From AC-69 sp044867345 (GTDB lineage Bacteria > Actinomycetota > UBA4738 > HRBIN12), in assembly GCA_044867345.1 (NCBI GenBank), contig JBIOUU010000162.1, positions 1 through 22,852 of the forward strand: 22,852 nt of DNA. Reading direction: 5' to 3'. This document shows, piece after piece, positions 13,892 to 21,731 of the stretch (positions are counted from its first letter, which is position 1; every line of letters begins with the position of its first letter). The notes beneath the pieces are model-generated. The model searched no databases. It was given only the letters and a program-made list of their open reading frames with translations, and had not been told where the DNA came from. The position numbers and the translations under genes are program-made.

Positions 13892-15721
13892 ATGGACAAG
13901 GTCCAGGAGTGGAACGAGCTCGCGGCACAGCTCGCGGTGGACAGTATCCGCGCGTCCACCGAGGCCGGGTCGGGCCATCCGACCTCGTCGATGTCGGCGG
14001 CGCACTTGCTGGCCGTCCTCTACGCCGACCACCTCCGATATGACGTGTCCGATCCGAAGAACCCGGCCAACGACCGCTTCGTGCTGTCCAAGGGCCACGC
14101 CTCCCCTCTCATGTACTCGGTCCTGAAAGCCGTGGGCGCCATCACCGTCGAGCAGCTCCTCTCGTTCCGAAAGCTCGGCAGCCCGCTCGAGGGCCACCCC
14201 GCGCCGTTGCCGGAGATGCCGTGGATCGACGTGGCTACCGGGTCGCTCGGCCAGGGCCTCCCCATCGGCCTCGGCATGGCGTTGGCGATGAAGATCGACG
14301 ACAGCCCGGCCCGAGTGTGGGTCCTGATGGGCGACTCCGAGGCGGCCGAGGGATCCGTCTGGGAGGCCATGGAGAACGCGTGGTTCCACGGCGCGGGCAA
14401 TCTGGTCGCGATCCTCGACATGAACCGGCTGGGGCAGCGCGGCCCGACCATGCTCGAGTGGCAGGGCGACGTCTATGCCGAGCGCGCGAGGGCATTCGGG
14501 TGGCACGCCATCCAGGTCGACGGCCACGATGTGTCGGCAATCGACGCCGCCTACCGGGAGGCCGAGGAAGCCGGGAGGCCCGTCCTCGTGGTGGCCAGGA
14601 CCGAGAAGGGCCACGGCGTCTCCTTCCTGGCCAACAAGGAGGGCTGGCACGGCAAAGCGCTGTCGAAGGACGAGGCGGAGAAGGCCATCACCGAGCTCGG
14701 CGGGCCGAGGAACATCACAATCACACCGCCGAAGCCGGAGCTGCGGATCCCGCAATCGCCGAAACCCTTCACCTATCAGCTGCCCAGCTACGACGACGCC
14801 GTGGCCACGCGGAAGGCGTTCGGCGAGACCCTCGCCGCGATGGCGGCGAACCCCAGCGTGGTCGTCCTGGACGGCGAGGTGGGCAACTCGACGCACACGG
14901 AGGACTTCCAGAAGGTCGCACCCGACCGGTTCCTCGAGATGTTCATCGCCGAGCAGTGCATGGTCGGCGCGGCCGTCGGCCTCCAGGTCCTGGGCAAGAC
15001 GCCGTTCGCGGCGACCTTCGGCGCCTTCATGACTCGTGCCTACGACTTCATCCGGATGGCTGCGGTCAGCCGGGCGAACCTCCGGCTCTCCGGGTCGCAC
15101 GCCGGCGTGTCGATCGGTGAGGACGGCCCCTCGCAGATGGCCCTTGAGGACTTTGCCATGATGCGGGCAGTTCACGGCTCGACCGTGCTGTATCCGGCGG
15201 ATGGCAACGCCGCCGCCAAGCTGACGGCCGCCATGGTCGATCTCCCGGGCGTCTCGTACATCCGAACCACCCGGGAGGGGACGCCGAAGCTCTACGACGT
15301 GGAAGAGCGGTTCCCCGTCGGAGGGAGCAAGGTCCTTCGCTCGGGCGACGGCGACCGGGCGACGATCGTCGGAGCTGGCGTGACCGTGTACGAGGCCCTG
15401 AAGGCGGCCGAGGAGCTGTCGGGCGGGGGCATCGCCGTCCGGATCATCGACGCGTACTCGGTGAAGCCGATCGACGCGGCGACGCTTGCCCGCGCGCTTC
15501 GCGAGACGGGACTCGTGGTGGTGGTGGAGGACCACTGGATCGACGGCGGCCTCGGCGACGCCGTCCTGCAGGCGCTGGCCGGCGAGGGGGATCTCTCGGG
15601 CCGCGTGGTCAAGCTGGCGGTGACCGAGATGCCGGGCTCGGGGAAGCCCGAGGAGCTCCGGGACCGGGCGGGCATCTCCGGGCCGAGGATCGCGGCGGCG
15701 ATCCGCCGCGCCCTCGCCTGA
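13892..15721 (+). CDS. tkt: Transketolase (short, animal-like type)
   Basis: 609 aa from the ATG at 13892, chosen for the adjacent AGGAGGG; the frame extends upstream without such a signal. The enzyme transfers two-carbon units between sugar phosphates in the non-oxidative pentose phosphate pathway, using thiamine diphosphate and a divalent metal. Visible features: SGHPTSS (27-33), KGHASPLMY (67-75), the cofactor motif GDSEAAEGSVWEAMENAW...NLVAILDMN (147-178), and FIAEQCMVGAAVGL with the glutamate (E354) that protonates the cofactor ring. The block GSVWEAM...NLVAILDMNRLGQ...FGWHAIQVDGHDV closely resembles animal transketolase, and the length (human about 623 aa) is below the about 660 aa of the E. 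coli type. The metal motif reads GDS where the canonical form is GDG. It is a single uninterrupted gene rather than the split archaeal form. It ends 6 bp from the convergent adenine deaminase stop. Confidence 0.94.
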   Translation: MDKVQEWNELAAQLAVDSIRASTEAGSGHPTSSMSAAHLLAVLYADHLRYDVSDPKNPANDRFVLSKGHASPLMYSVLKAVGAITVEQLLSFRKLGSPLEGHPAPLPEMPWIDVATGSLGQGLPIGLGMALAMKIDDSPARVWVLMGDSEAAEGSVWEAMENAWFHGAGNLVAILDMNRLGQRGPTMLEWQGDVYAERARAFGWHAIQVDGHDVSAIDAAYREAEEAGRPVLVVARTEKGHGVSFLANKEGWHGKALSKDEAEKAITELGGPRNITITPPKPELRIPQSPKPFTYQLPSYDDAVATRKAFGETLAAMAANPSVVVLDGEVGNSTHTEDFQKVAPDRFLEMFIAEQCMVGAAVGLQVLGKTPFAATFGAFMTRAYDFIRMAAVSRANLRLSGSHAGVSIGEDGPSQMALEDFAMMRAVHGSTVLYPADGNAAAKLTAAMVDLPGVSYIRTTREGTPKLYDVEERFPVGGSKVLRSGDGDRATIVGAGVTVYEALKAAEELSGGGIAVRIIDAYSVKPIDAATLARALRETGLVVVVEDHWIDGGLGDAVLQALAGEGDLSGRVVKLAVTEMPGSGKPEELRDRAGISGPRIAAAIRRALA

Positions 15722-15727
15722 ACCGTC

Positions 15728-17449
15728 CTAAAGCTGGAGCGGCACCAGCTGGAAGCGGTGCACGTCGACCAGGCCGCGATCGGTGAGCTTCAGCTCGGGC
15801 ACCACCGACAGCGCCAGGAACGACATGGCCATGAACGGTGAGGGGAGGCTCACACCCAGCTCCTCGGCGACCTGGCCCATGGCGTGAACGGCCGCGGCCA
15901 CTTCCTCGGCCGGCCGGTCGGAGAGCAGGCCGCCGAACGGGCACGGGACCTCGCCTAGGACGGCGCCGCCGGCCACGGCGACCTGGCCGCCGCCGGTCTC
16001 CCCCAGGCGGTTCACGGCGGTGGCCATGTCGCCGTCATCCACGCCCACGACGACCACGTTGTGGGCGTCGTGGGCGTGCGTCGACGCCAGGGCCCCCCGC
16101 TTCAAGCCGAACCCTCGGACGAATCCCAGCCCGATCCGCCCGGTTCCCTTGTGCCGCTCGACCACCGCGATCTTCGCCAGGTCGCGAGCGGGTTCCGCCA
16201 TCGCCTGACCGTCGACGGCGGTCACATCCTCCACCAACGCTCGCGTCACGATCTGGCCCGGCTCGACCCCGATCACGCGGACCCGGCCGTTGGCCTCGAT
16301 CCGGAAGCTCCCGGGGGCCAGGTGGGGAACCCGCACGCTCCCGCGCATCCAGTCAGGCATGGGCGAACGCGGTACGTCGAGGGGCTTGCCCTCCTCGGCG
16401 ACCAGGCGACCCCGCTTCCATACGCGGACCGGGCGGAATCGTTGGAGGTCCTCGACCGCGACGACGTCCGCCACGTACCCGGGCGCGACGGCCCCGTGCT
16501 CGTACAGGCGATGGTACCGCGCCGCGTTCAGCGTTCCCATCGTCACGGCATCGGCGGGCGAGCAGCCCAGGGCCACCGCCCTCCGGATCACGTCGTTGAT
16601 GTGGCCCTCCTCCAGCAGGTGATCGGGCTCCCGGTCGTCCGTGCACAGGAGGCAGTTCGTGGGGCCGTGCTCCAACACCAGGGGGAGCAGCGCCTCGAGG
16701 TTCCGCGCCGCGGACCCTTCCCGGATCATGATCGTCATCCCCAGCCGGCGCTTCTCCAATCCTTCCTCGAGCGTCGTGCACTCGTGATCGCTCCGCACGC
16801 CGGCGGCCAGGTAGGCGTTCAGCCCGGGCCCCGACAGCCCTGGAGCGTGGCCATCGATGTGCCGCCCACCCGCGGCCGCGATCTTGGCGAGCATTCGCTC
16901 CTCGCCGGCGACCGCCGCGGGGAAGTCCATCACCTCGGCCAGCCCCAGCGCGTTGGGCTCCTCGGCCAGGAACCGGGCGATGTCGTCGGCGTCCACCGTC
17001 GCGCCGCTGGACTCGTATGGGCTCGCCGGCACGCACGACGACACCATCACGAAGAAGTCGAGGGGGATGCCGCGACACGCTTCGAGCAACGCTCGAACAC
17101 CCTCGAGCCCGAACACGTTCGCGATCTCGTGGGGATCCAGGACAGCCGTGGTCGTGCCCCAGGGCAGCGCCGCCCGGGCGAACTCGTCCGGGGGGAGCTT
17201 GGTGGACTCGATGTGCATGTGCCCGTCGACGAATCCGGGGAGCAGGATGAGCCCGGAGGCGTCCACCGTTCGGCGGCCCTCGTAGTCCCCCACCCCGGCT
17301 ACGTGCTCGCCGGCCAGAGCGACGTCGGCGTCGAGGAGCTCGCCCGTGAACACCGACAGCACGCGCCCTCCCGCCAGCAGGACGTCGGCGGGCTCGTCGC
17401 CTCTGGCGACGGCCAGGCGGTGGGCCAGATCGCCCGTAGGGCCGCGCAT
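15728..17449 (-). CDS. ade: Adenine deaminase
   Basis: 573 aa from the ATG at 17449; open frame continues upstream but similarity and the usual length (about 570-600 aa) support this start. The enzyme converts adenine to hypoxanthine plus ammonia for purine salvage. It is an amidohydrolase: the metal-binding DGHMHIES (H77, H79), DPHEIANVFG (H107), IDGHAPGLSG (H201), SDHECT (H222) and CTDDREPDHL (D271) are all present, and a C-terminal domain typical of Ade includes THAHDAHN and CPFGG. The start is preceded by TACCCT at 7 nt (leaderless pattern), while a GGAGGA sits too far upstream to serve this ATG; it would suit an in-frame CTG at 17458, which I consider less likely. It diverges from the RNA helicase gene across 179 bp and converges on transketolase. 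Confidence 0.94.
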   Translation of the reverse strand: MRGPTGDLAHRLAVARGDEPADVLLAGGRVLSVFTGELLDADVALAGEHVAGVGDYEGRRTVDASGLILLPGFVDGHMHIESTKLPPDEFARAALPWGTTTAVLDPHEIANVFGLEGVRALLEACRGIPLDFFVMVSSCVPASPYESSGATVDADDIARFLAEEPNALGLAEVMDFPAAVAGEERMLAKIAAAGGRHIDGHAPGLSGPGLNAYLAAGVRSDHECTTLEEGLEKRRLGMTIMIREGSAARNLEALLPLVLEHGPTNCLLCTDDREPDHLLEEGHINDVIRRAVALGCSPADAVTMGTLNAARYHRLYEHGAVAPGYVADVVAVEDLQRFRPVRVWKRGRLVAEEGKPLDVPRSPMPDWMRGSVRVPHLAPGSFRIEANGRVRVIGVEPGQIVTRALVEDVTAVDGQAMAEPARDLAKIAVVERHKGTGRIGLGFVRGFGLKRGALASTHAHDAHNVVVVGVDDGDMATAVNRLGETGGGQVAVAGGAVLGEVPCPFGGLLSDRPAEEVAAAVHAMGQVAEELGVSLPSPFMAMSFLALSVVPELKLTDRGLVDVHRFQLVPLQL

Positions 17450-17456
17450 CGGCGTC

Positions 17457-17499
17457 AGGGTACCGTCCTCCCAGCTCGGGCGGGGATCCCTGGTACCCT
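17457..17499. promoter_or_regulatory. Divergent promoter pair with identical TACCCT -10 elements in an 8-bp inverted repeat
   Basis: AGGGTACC (17457-17464) and GGTACCCT (17492-17499) form a perfect 8-bp inverted repeat with a 27-bp spacer. Read outward, each half supplies a TACCCT: 17462-17457 on the minus strand, 7 nt before the ade ATG, and 17494-17499 on the plus strand, pointing toward the helicase. The symmetry could reflect back-to-back promoters or a dimeric operator covering both. Confidence 0.4.
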
Positions 17500-17508
17500 T
17501 GGGCCAAC

Positions 17509-17526
17509 GGACGGCTATCGCCGTCC
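17509..17526 (+). other. Hairpin near the predicted 5' end of the helicase mRNA
   Basis: GGACGGC (17509-17515) and GCCGTCC (17520-17526) form a perfect 7-bp stem closed by a TATC tetraloop. If transcription starts about 7 nt after the TACCCT at 17494-17499, this hairpin is at the very start of a leader of about 120 nt and could stabilise or regulate the message. Confidence 0.35.
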
Positions 17527-17593
17527 CGTGAGGTTTCGCTTCCTCGTTCCTCCTTGTGGCGGTCTCGGGTGTCGCAAAACCTCCCCGGACCGA

Positions 17594-17614
17594 CCCGCGG
17601 CCTCGAGTCGCGGG
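17594..17614 (+). other. Hairpin next to the helicase ribosome-binding site
   Basis: CCCGCG (17594-17599) pairs with CGCGGG (17609-17614) around a 9-nt loop. It ends 2 nt before the Shine-Dalgarno AAGGAG (17617-17622), which lies 6 nt before the ATG at 17629. Its position could limit ribosome access until unwound, for example in cold-dependent or helicase-dependent control. Confidence 0.35.
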
Positions 17615-17628
17615 ACAAGGAGTGGAAC

Positions 17629-18822
17629 ATGACAACTGCACCATCCTTCATCGACCTGGGCGCGTCCCCGGTCGTCGTTCGAGCGCTGTCCACACTGGGG
17701 ATCACGGCGCCCTTCCCCATCCAATCGCTCGTGGTTCCCGACGCCATCGCCGGGCGCGACGTCCTGGCCAAATCGCAGACCGGCTCGGGCAAGACCCTCG
17801 CATTCGCCATCCCGCTGGTGGAGCGGGTCGACCCAGCCGGCCCGACGCCGTCGGCCCTCGTGCTCACGCCCACGCGCGAGCTCGCCGCCCAGGTGGCCGA
17901 GGATTTCAACGGCATCGCGAGAGCCAAGGGGGTACGGGTTGCCGTGGCCTATGGTGGCATCTCCATCCGCGAGCAGGGCAAGGGCGTCGGCCGGGCCCAC
18001 ATCCTCATCGCCACGCCCGGCCGTCTTTCCGACCTGGTGGAACGGCGGCTGGTGAAGCTGGACAAGGTACAGATCCTCGTGCTCGACGAGGCCGACCGGA
18101 TGCTCGACATGGGCTTCCAGCCGCAGGTCGACCGGATCGTCCGCGACCTCCCGACGGCTCGCCAGACGATGCTGTTCTCGGCGACCCTGGACGGGGCAGT
18201 TGGCCACCTCTCGGCGTCCTACACCCGCGATCCGGAACGGCATGCGATCGAGTCTGAGGGCAAGACCGTCGAGGAGGTCGACCACCGGTTCGTCCCGGTC
18301 TCGGCCCACGGCAAGGTTGAGGCGCTCATCGAGCTGCTCGAGAGGGACCGAGACCTCACGCTCGTCTTCGTCCGAACCAAGCGGGGGGCCGACCGCCTCG
18401 TGCACAAGCTGAAGGCGAAGGGCGTGCGGGCTGAAGCCCTCCACGGCGACATGACCCAGCCGGCTCGGCAACGGTCGCTCCAGCGGTTCGAATCCGGGAA
18501 CGTCGACGTGCTCGTCGCCACGGACGTTGCCGCCCGGGGACTTGACCTCGATCGCATCAGTCACGTGGTCAACTTCGATCCGCCCGCCGACGACAAGGGC
18601 TACGTCCACCGGGTGGGGCGCACGGCCCGGGCCGGGCGGACAGGCACCGGCATCACGCTGGTCACGGCGGAGCAGCAGGGCGACATCAGCCGGATGGCAG
18701 CTCGCTTGGACCTCCATCGAGAGTTCGAGGAGGAGGGCATGACCGTCGCACCGCCTCGCGTGGTGTTCTCGGGCTCGTCGGGCGGGCGGCGTTCCTCGCT
18801 CCGCGCCCGGCGGCGCCGCTGA
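17629..18822 (+). CDS. DEAD-box ATP-dependent RNA helicase
   Basis: 397 aa from the ATG at 17629, set by AAGGAG 6 nt upstream; the frame extends further up without a start signal. It unwinds RNA duplexes using ATP, in ribosome assembly, mRNA turnover or cold adaptation. Motifs in order: FIDLGASP with the Q motif (FPIQ, 29-32), Walker A AKSQTGSGKT (47-56), PTREL (81-85), TPGR (129-132), DEAD (153-156), SAT (184-186), VFVRTKRGAD (247-255), TDVAARGLD (298-306) and HRVGRTARAGR (327-337). The C-terminal extension is short (after about 365) and ends in a basic SSLRARRRR stretch that may bind RNA, so it is a minimal helicase without the long tails of CsdA/DeaD. It diverges from ade and ends 13 bp from the convergent GGDEF-EAL gene. 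The structured leader suggests post-transcriptional control. Confidence 0.93.
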   Translation: MTTAPSFIDLGASPVVVRALSTLGITAPFPIQSLVVPDAIAGRDVLAKSQTGSGKTLAFAIPLVERVDPAGPTPSALVLTPTRELAAQVAEDFNGIARAKGVRVAVAYGGISIREQGKGVGRAHILIATPGRLSDLVERRLVKLDKVQILVLDEADRMLDMGFQPQVDRIVRDLPTARQTMLFSATLDGAVGHLSASYTRDPERHAIESEGKTVEEVDHRFVPVSAHGKVEALIELLERDRDLTLVFVRTKRGADRLVHKLKAKGVRAEALHGDMTQPARQRSLQRFESGNVDVLVATDVAARGLDLDRISHVVNFDPPADDKGYVHRVGRTARAGRTGTGITLVTAEQQGDISRMAARLDLHREFEEEGMTVAPPRVVFSGSSGGRRSSLRARRRR

Positions 18823-18836
18823 GCGGATCGCGCCGC
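18810..18836. terminator. Candidate bidirectional GC hairpin between convergent genes
   Basis: GCGGCGC (18810-18816) pairs with GCGCCGC (18830-18836). The 13-nt loop contains a mini-stem formed by CCGC and GCGG around the helicase TGA. The structure straddles both convergent stops and could end or protect both transcripts. There is no T-tract, so a classical intrinsic terminator is not shown. Confidence 0.35.
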
Positions 18837-20728
18837 TAGCCTGCCGATTCGATCAGCGAGAACCCCGACCGGCGGTACCGGGCCAGGATGTCCTGGGCCG
18901 GAGCCGGGCGGCAGAAGTAGAAGCCCTGACCCAGGCGGCACCCCTGCTCCACCAGGAACCGCCACTCGGCCTCGGTCTCGATGCCCTCGGCCAGCGGGGT
19001 CATCCCCAACCCCTGCGCGAGCTGGATGATGGCCCGAACCATGTCGGCGGCCTGGGCGTCCTGGGCGACGTCCCGGATGAACAGCCGGTCGATCTTCAAC
19101 AGGTCGACGGGCATGTACCGGAGCCGGGCGAAGGACGAGTACCCGGTCCCGAAGTCGTCCAGAGCCAGGCGCAGACCCCTGCCGTTCAGGTCCCGGAGGA
19201 TCCGAAGCGTCCGCTCCGGGTCGGCCATGGCGGTCGACTCCGTCACCTCCACGATGATGCTCCCGGGGTCGAGGTTGGCCGCGGTCAGCCGCTCCAGGAT
19301 CTTCTCGGTCAGGTTGGGCTGCCACAGCTGCCGGGGGGACAGGTTGAAGGACACCTCCAGCTCGAGTCCCTCGGCTCGCCACGCGGCTGCCTGGCGACTC
19401 AACTCCTCGACCACCCAGTCACCGATGGCCTCGATCAGCCCCATCTCCTCGGCCAGGGGGATGAAGTCACCGGGAGGAACCAGGCCGCCGTTGGGGTCGG
19501 CCCACCGGATCAGGGCCTCGACGCCGACCATCTTCCCCTCCGCCAGCTCGACCACCGGCTGGTAGTGGAGCTGCCAGTTCTGGTTCTCCACGGCCTTTCG
19601 AAGCCGTGTCGTGAGGGAGAGCTTGCCCAGGGCCTCCTCGCTCTGCCTCCAGTGGAGGAGGTAGCTGCCGGGGGCCGTCTTCCTGCTCTGGTACATGGCG
19701 GCGTCGGCGTTCTTCAGGAGCGCCGTGGCGTCGTCGGCGTCGTGGGGGAACATGCTGATGCCGATGCTCACCGAGACGTACAGCTCCGTGCCGACGACGT
19801 TGAACGGCGCGCGCAGCGACTCGTGAACCCGGGCGGCGACCGATTCGACCACCAGGATCGCGCCGTCCGTGCCCTCGAACCCCGGGGCCGAGCTCCCCTC
19901 GATGTCGGCCAGGAGCAACAGGAACTCGTCCCCACCCTGGCGGGCCACGAGGTCCGTCTCGCGCGTGGCCTCCCGGAGGCGCTCGGCGACCGCCCGGAGG
20001 AGCGCGTCGCCGGCCTCGTAGCCGAGGCTCTCGTTGACCAGCTTGAAGTCGTCCACGTCGATGCACAGCACGGCCACGGAGAGGTCGTGACGGCGGGCCC
20101 GGGCCATGCCGAGCTCCAAGAGCTCCTCGAACATCGTCCGGTTGGGCAGGCCGGTCAGGCTGTCGTGGTAGGCCAGGAAGGCCACCCGTTCCTCCGCGTT
20201 CTTCTTGTCGGTGATGTCGAACATCACGCCGTGGACGAACGCCGGGGCGCCCGAGCGGTCGTTCACCACCACCGCGCTATCCCGGAACCACACGACCCGT
20301 CCGTCCCTGCCCAGGAGGCGGTACTCGAAGCTGAACGGCTCGCCGGATCTTCGTCCCTGAAGGTAGCTCTGGAGCGCCTGCTCCCTATCGTCGGGATGCA
20401 GCCGCTTGGCCCACAGGTCCGGATCGGCGATGTACTCCTCAGGGGAGATCCCGAGCAGCTCCTCGATCTGGGGGCTCACGTAGGTGGTGCTCATCGTGTC
20501 GTCCACGATGTCGGTGTAGACGATGGCAGGGATCTGCTCCACCACGGCCCGGTAGCGCGCGTCGGCATCGCCCAGCTCCTCGGTCGCCCGACGCAACTCG
20601 CCCGAGAGGGCCTGGATCGCTTGGATGGCGCTCTGAGGGAGCTGCTCCTGACGCGCCAAGAGATCGCGTACGGCGTCGAGCGACGCGAAGCGCGATTCGA
20701 TGGAGGGTGCCTTCGGTTCGGCCGTCAC
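18836..20728 (-). CDS. PAS-GGDEF-EAL cyclic-di-GMP turnover protein
   Basis: 630 aa with a GTG start at 20728. There is no signal or membrane segment, so it is a soluble cytoplasmic sensor. Residues about 15-55 are helical and may be a coiled coil; 56-177 form a PAS domain with PAC tail (YVSPQIEELLG, FEYRLLGRDGRVVWFRDSAVVV, GVMFDITDKK). The GGDEF domain (about 180-355) has HDSLTGLPNR, D224 in CIDVDDFK and an intact GGDEF (265-269), with the product-inhibition I-site R256-E-T-D259 five residues upstream. The EAL domain (about 370-625) keeps E404-A-L, FNLSPRQ, EVTES, DDFGTGYSS (524-532), K545 and EGIET (581-585). Both synthesis and hydrolysis of c-di-GMP therefore look possible, and the PAS ligand probably sets the balance. 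A GCCGATAG element upstream suggests control by a sigma-28-type factor. Confidence 0.93.
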   Translation of the reverse strand: MTAEPKAPSIESRFASLDAVRDLLARQEQLPQSAIQAIQALSGELRRATEELGDADARYRAVVEQIPAIVYTDIVDDTMSTTYVSPQIEELLGISPEEYIADPDLWAKRLHPDDREQALQSYLQGRRSGEPFSFEYRLLGRDGRVVWFRDSAVVVNDRSGAPAFVHGVMFDITDKKNAEERVAFLAYHDSLTGLPNRTMFEELLELGMARARRHDLSVAVLCIDVDDFKLVNESLGYEAGDALLRAVAERLREATRETDLVARQGGDEFLLLLADIEGSSAPGFEGTDGAILVVESVAARVHESLRAPFNVVGTELYVSVSIGISMFPHDADDATALLKNADAAMYQSRKTAPGSYLLHWRQSEEALGKLSLTTRLRKAVENQNWQLHYQPVVELAEGKMVGVEALIRWADPNGGLVPPGDFIPLAEEMGLIEAIGDWVVEELSRQAAAWRAEGLELEVSFNLSPRQLWQPNLTEKILERLTAANLDPGSIIVEVTESTAMADPERTLRILRDLNGRGLRLALDDFGTGYSSFARLRYMPVDLLKIDRLFIRDVAQDAQAADMVRAIIQLAQGLGMTPLAEGIETEAEWRFLVEQGCRLGQGFYFCRPAPAQDILARYRRSGFSLIESAG

Positions 20729-20762
20729 AAGGAGATGGCCCTTTCTCTCCGCTCAGAACTAC

Positions 20763-20791
20763 CTATCGGCGCCCGCCCGTCGCGGGCTTGA
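20763..20791 (-). promoter_or_regulatory. Candidate sigma-28 (FliA/WhiG-like) promoter of the GGDEF-EAL gene
   Basis: On the minus strand GCCGATAG (20770-20763) matches seven of eight positions of the sigma-28 -10 consensus GCCGATAA. TCAA (20791-20788), similar to the TAAA -35, lies 17 bp upstream rather than the usual 14-16. The spacer holds an inverted repeat GCCCGC/GCGGGC (20771-20787). Transcription would start about 27 nt before the GTG at 20728. Confidence 0.35.
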
Positions 20792-20864
20792 GCGGCAAAG
20801 GGTCATCCACCATCCGGGGGGTGAAGTTGCACCGTGGGGGTTGTCCGAACGCGAGGACCTCTCG

Positions 20865-21731
20865 TCAGCAGGTGTGCTCGTCGGGGAGCAGGGGGCGGAA
20901 GATCAACGAATAGTCGGCCCCGCCGCTTCGCCACGGGGTTAGCTCGTTGGCCCGCTCCGCGTCGGGCAGGAGCGTCGCCAGGTCGGCCCCGCCCATCACG
21001 CCACAGCGGAAGTCGCCATAGGTGGCGTCGGCCTTTCCGAAGGAGGACAACGGATCCGAGAGGGGCCAGTCGATCGCGGCCTGGTGCAATCCCGGCTCGG
21101 GGGATCCCGCGGAAGGCTGGACGTAGACCCGCATCTCGGAGGGCTCGAACCGACCCTGCTCGCCGAGGGAGCCCGCGGGCAGCCAGCTGGCGAGGTCGCT
21201 CAGCTTGGCCGAGAACGTCGCGAGCTTGTCCCGGGCCTCGATGTCCTCCCCGGGGCACGATCCGGGGACCATGCCCAGCGCATAGGCGCTGACGACGTGC
21301 TTGGTGCCGTCGGCATAGGCGGTGAAGGTGGTGGTGGGGGCGTCGGCGACGCAGCCCTGGTCATACGTGCGGTCCGGTCCCAGCAGCCCGGCGGCCCTGG
21401 CCGCCTCCAGGATGGCTTGGATGCCATCCTCGGTGATCGTCTGGATCTGGACGCTCGGCAGGGCCGGCCCCGGATAGATCTCGATCTGCGGTCCCTCGGT
21501 GATGATCCGACCGCCGCCGAACAGGGACCAGGTGGGGATCCGACGCAGCTCGTACGCCGGTGCCACGAATCCCCCACCGACGTCCATCCGAAGCACGAGG
21601 TCGGCGGGACCGGTCGGATGGTCGATGCCTCCGCTCCCGGTCCTGGTCAGCCGGCCGCACCCCCCGGTGAGCAGGAAGAGCGCGACGAGCGAAACGGCCA
21701 GGGCACGGGTCCTCATGTCAGAGGGAGTCAT
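20865..21731 (-). CDS. Putative lipoprotein of unknown function
   Basis: 288 aa from the ATG at 21731, preferred over the ATG at 21716 because AAGGGCGG lies about 4 nt upstream; the open frame extends farther up without support. The N-terminus has MRTR, a hydrophobic core and LLTGGC (C25), a lipobox-like site for export and lipidation. The mature part has no motif I can assign to an enzyme. It has a strand-rich start (ADLVLRMDVGGGFVAPAYELRRIPTWSLFGGGRIIT), a PGPALPSVQIQTITEDGIQAILEAARAAGLL segment that recurs in unnamed actinobacterial lipoproteins, as far as I can recall, and three to four cysteines (for example in DQGCVAD, GSCPG, FRCGV, EHTC) that may form disulfides. It lies 136 bp upstream of the GGDEF-EAL gene on the same strand and diverges from the small membrane protein. 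A cell-surface role is an inference. Confidence 0.75.
   Translation of the reverse strand: MTPSDMRTRALAVSLVALFLLTGGCGRLTRTGSGGIDHPTGPADLVLRMDVGGGFVAPAYELRRIPTWSLFGGGRIITEGPQIEIYPGPALPSVQIQTITEDGIQAILEAARAAGLLGPDRTYDQGCVADAPTTTFTAYADGTKHVVSAYALGMVPGSCPGEDIEARDKLATFSAKLSDLASWLPAGSLGEQGRFEPSEMRVYVQPSAGSPEPGLHQAAIDWPLSDPLSSFGKADATYGDFRCGVMGGADLATLLPDAERANELTPWRSGGADYSLIFRPLLPDEHTC

Noticed and set aside
13817..15535. 572-codon open frame on the minus strand
   Set aside because: Antisense to transketolase, whose family motifs run through the whole region.
17458..17472. CTG start for ade with GGAGGA 7 nt upstream
   Set aside because: CTG initiation is rare and the ATG at 17449 has a well-placed leaderless promoter element, so the ATG is preferred.
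16061..17632. 523-codon open frame on the plus strand
   Set aside because: Antisense to adenine deaminase; no domain is recognisable.
20771..20864. Possible c-di-GMP riboswitch next to the GGDEF-EAL gene (GGCAAAGGG segment and hairpin)
   Set aside because: The CAAAGGG-like segment is on the plus strand, opposite to the gene it would control, and the conserved GEMM architecture is not present.
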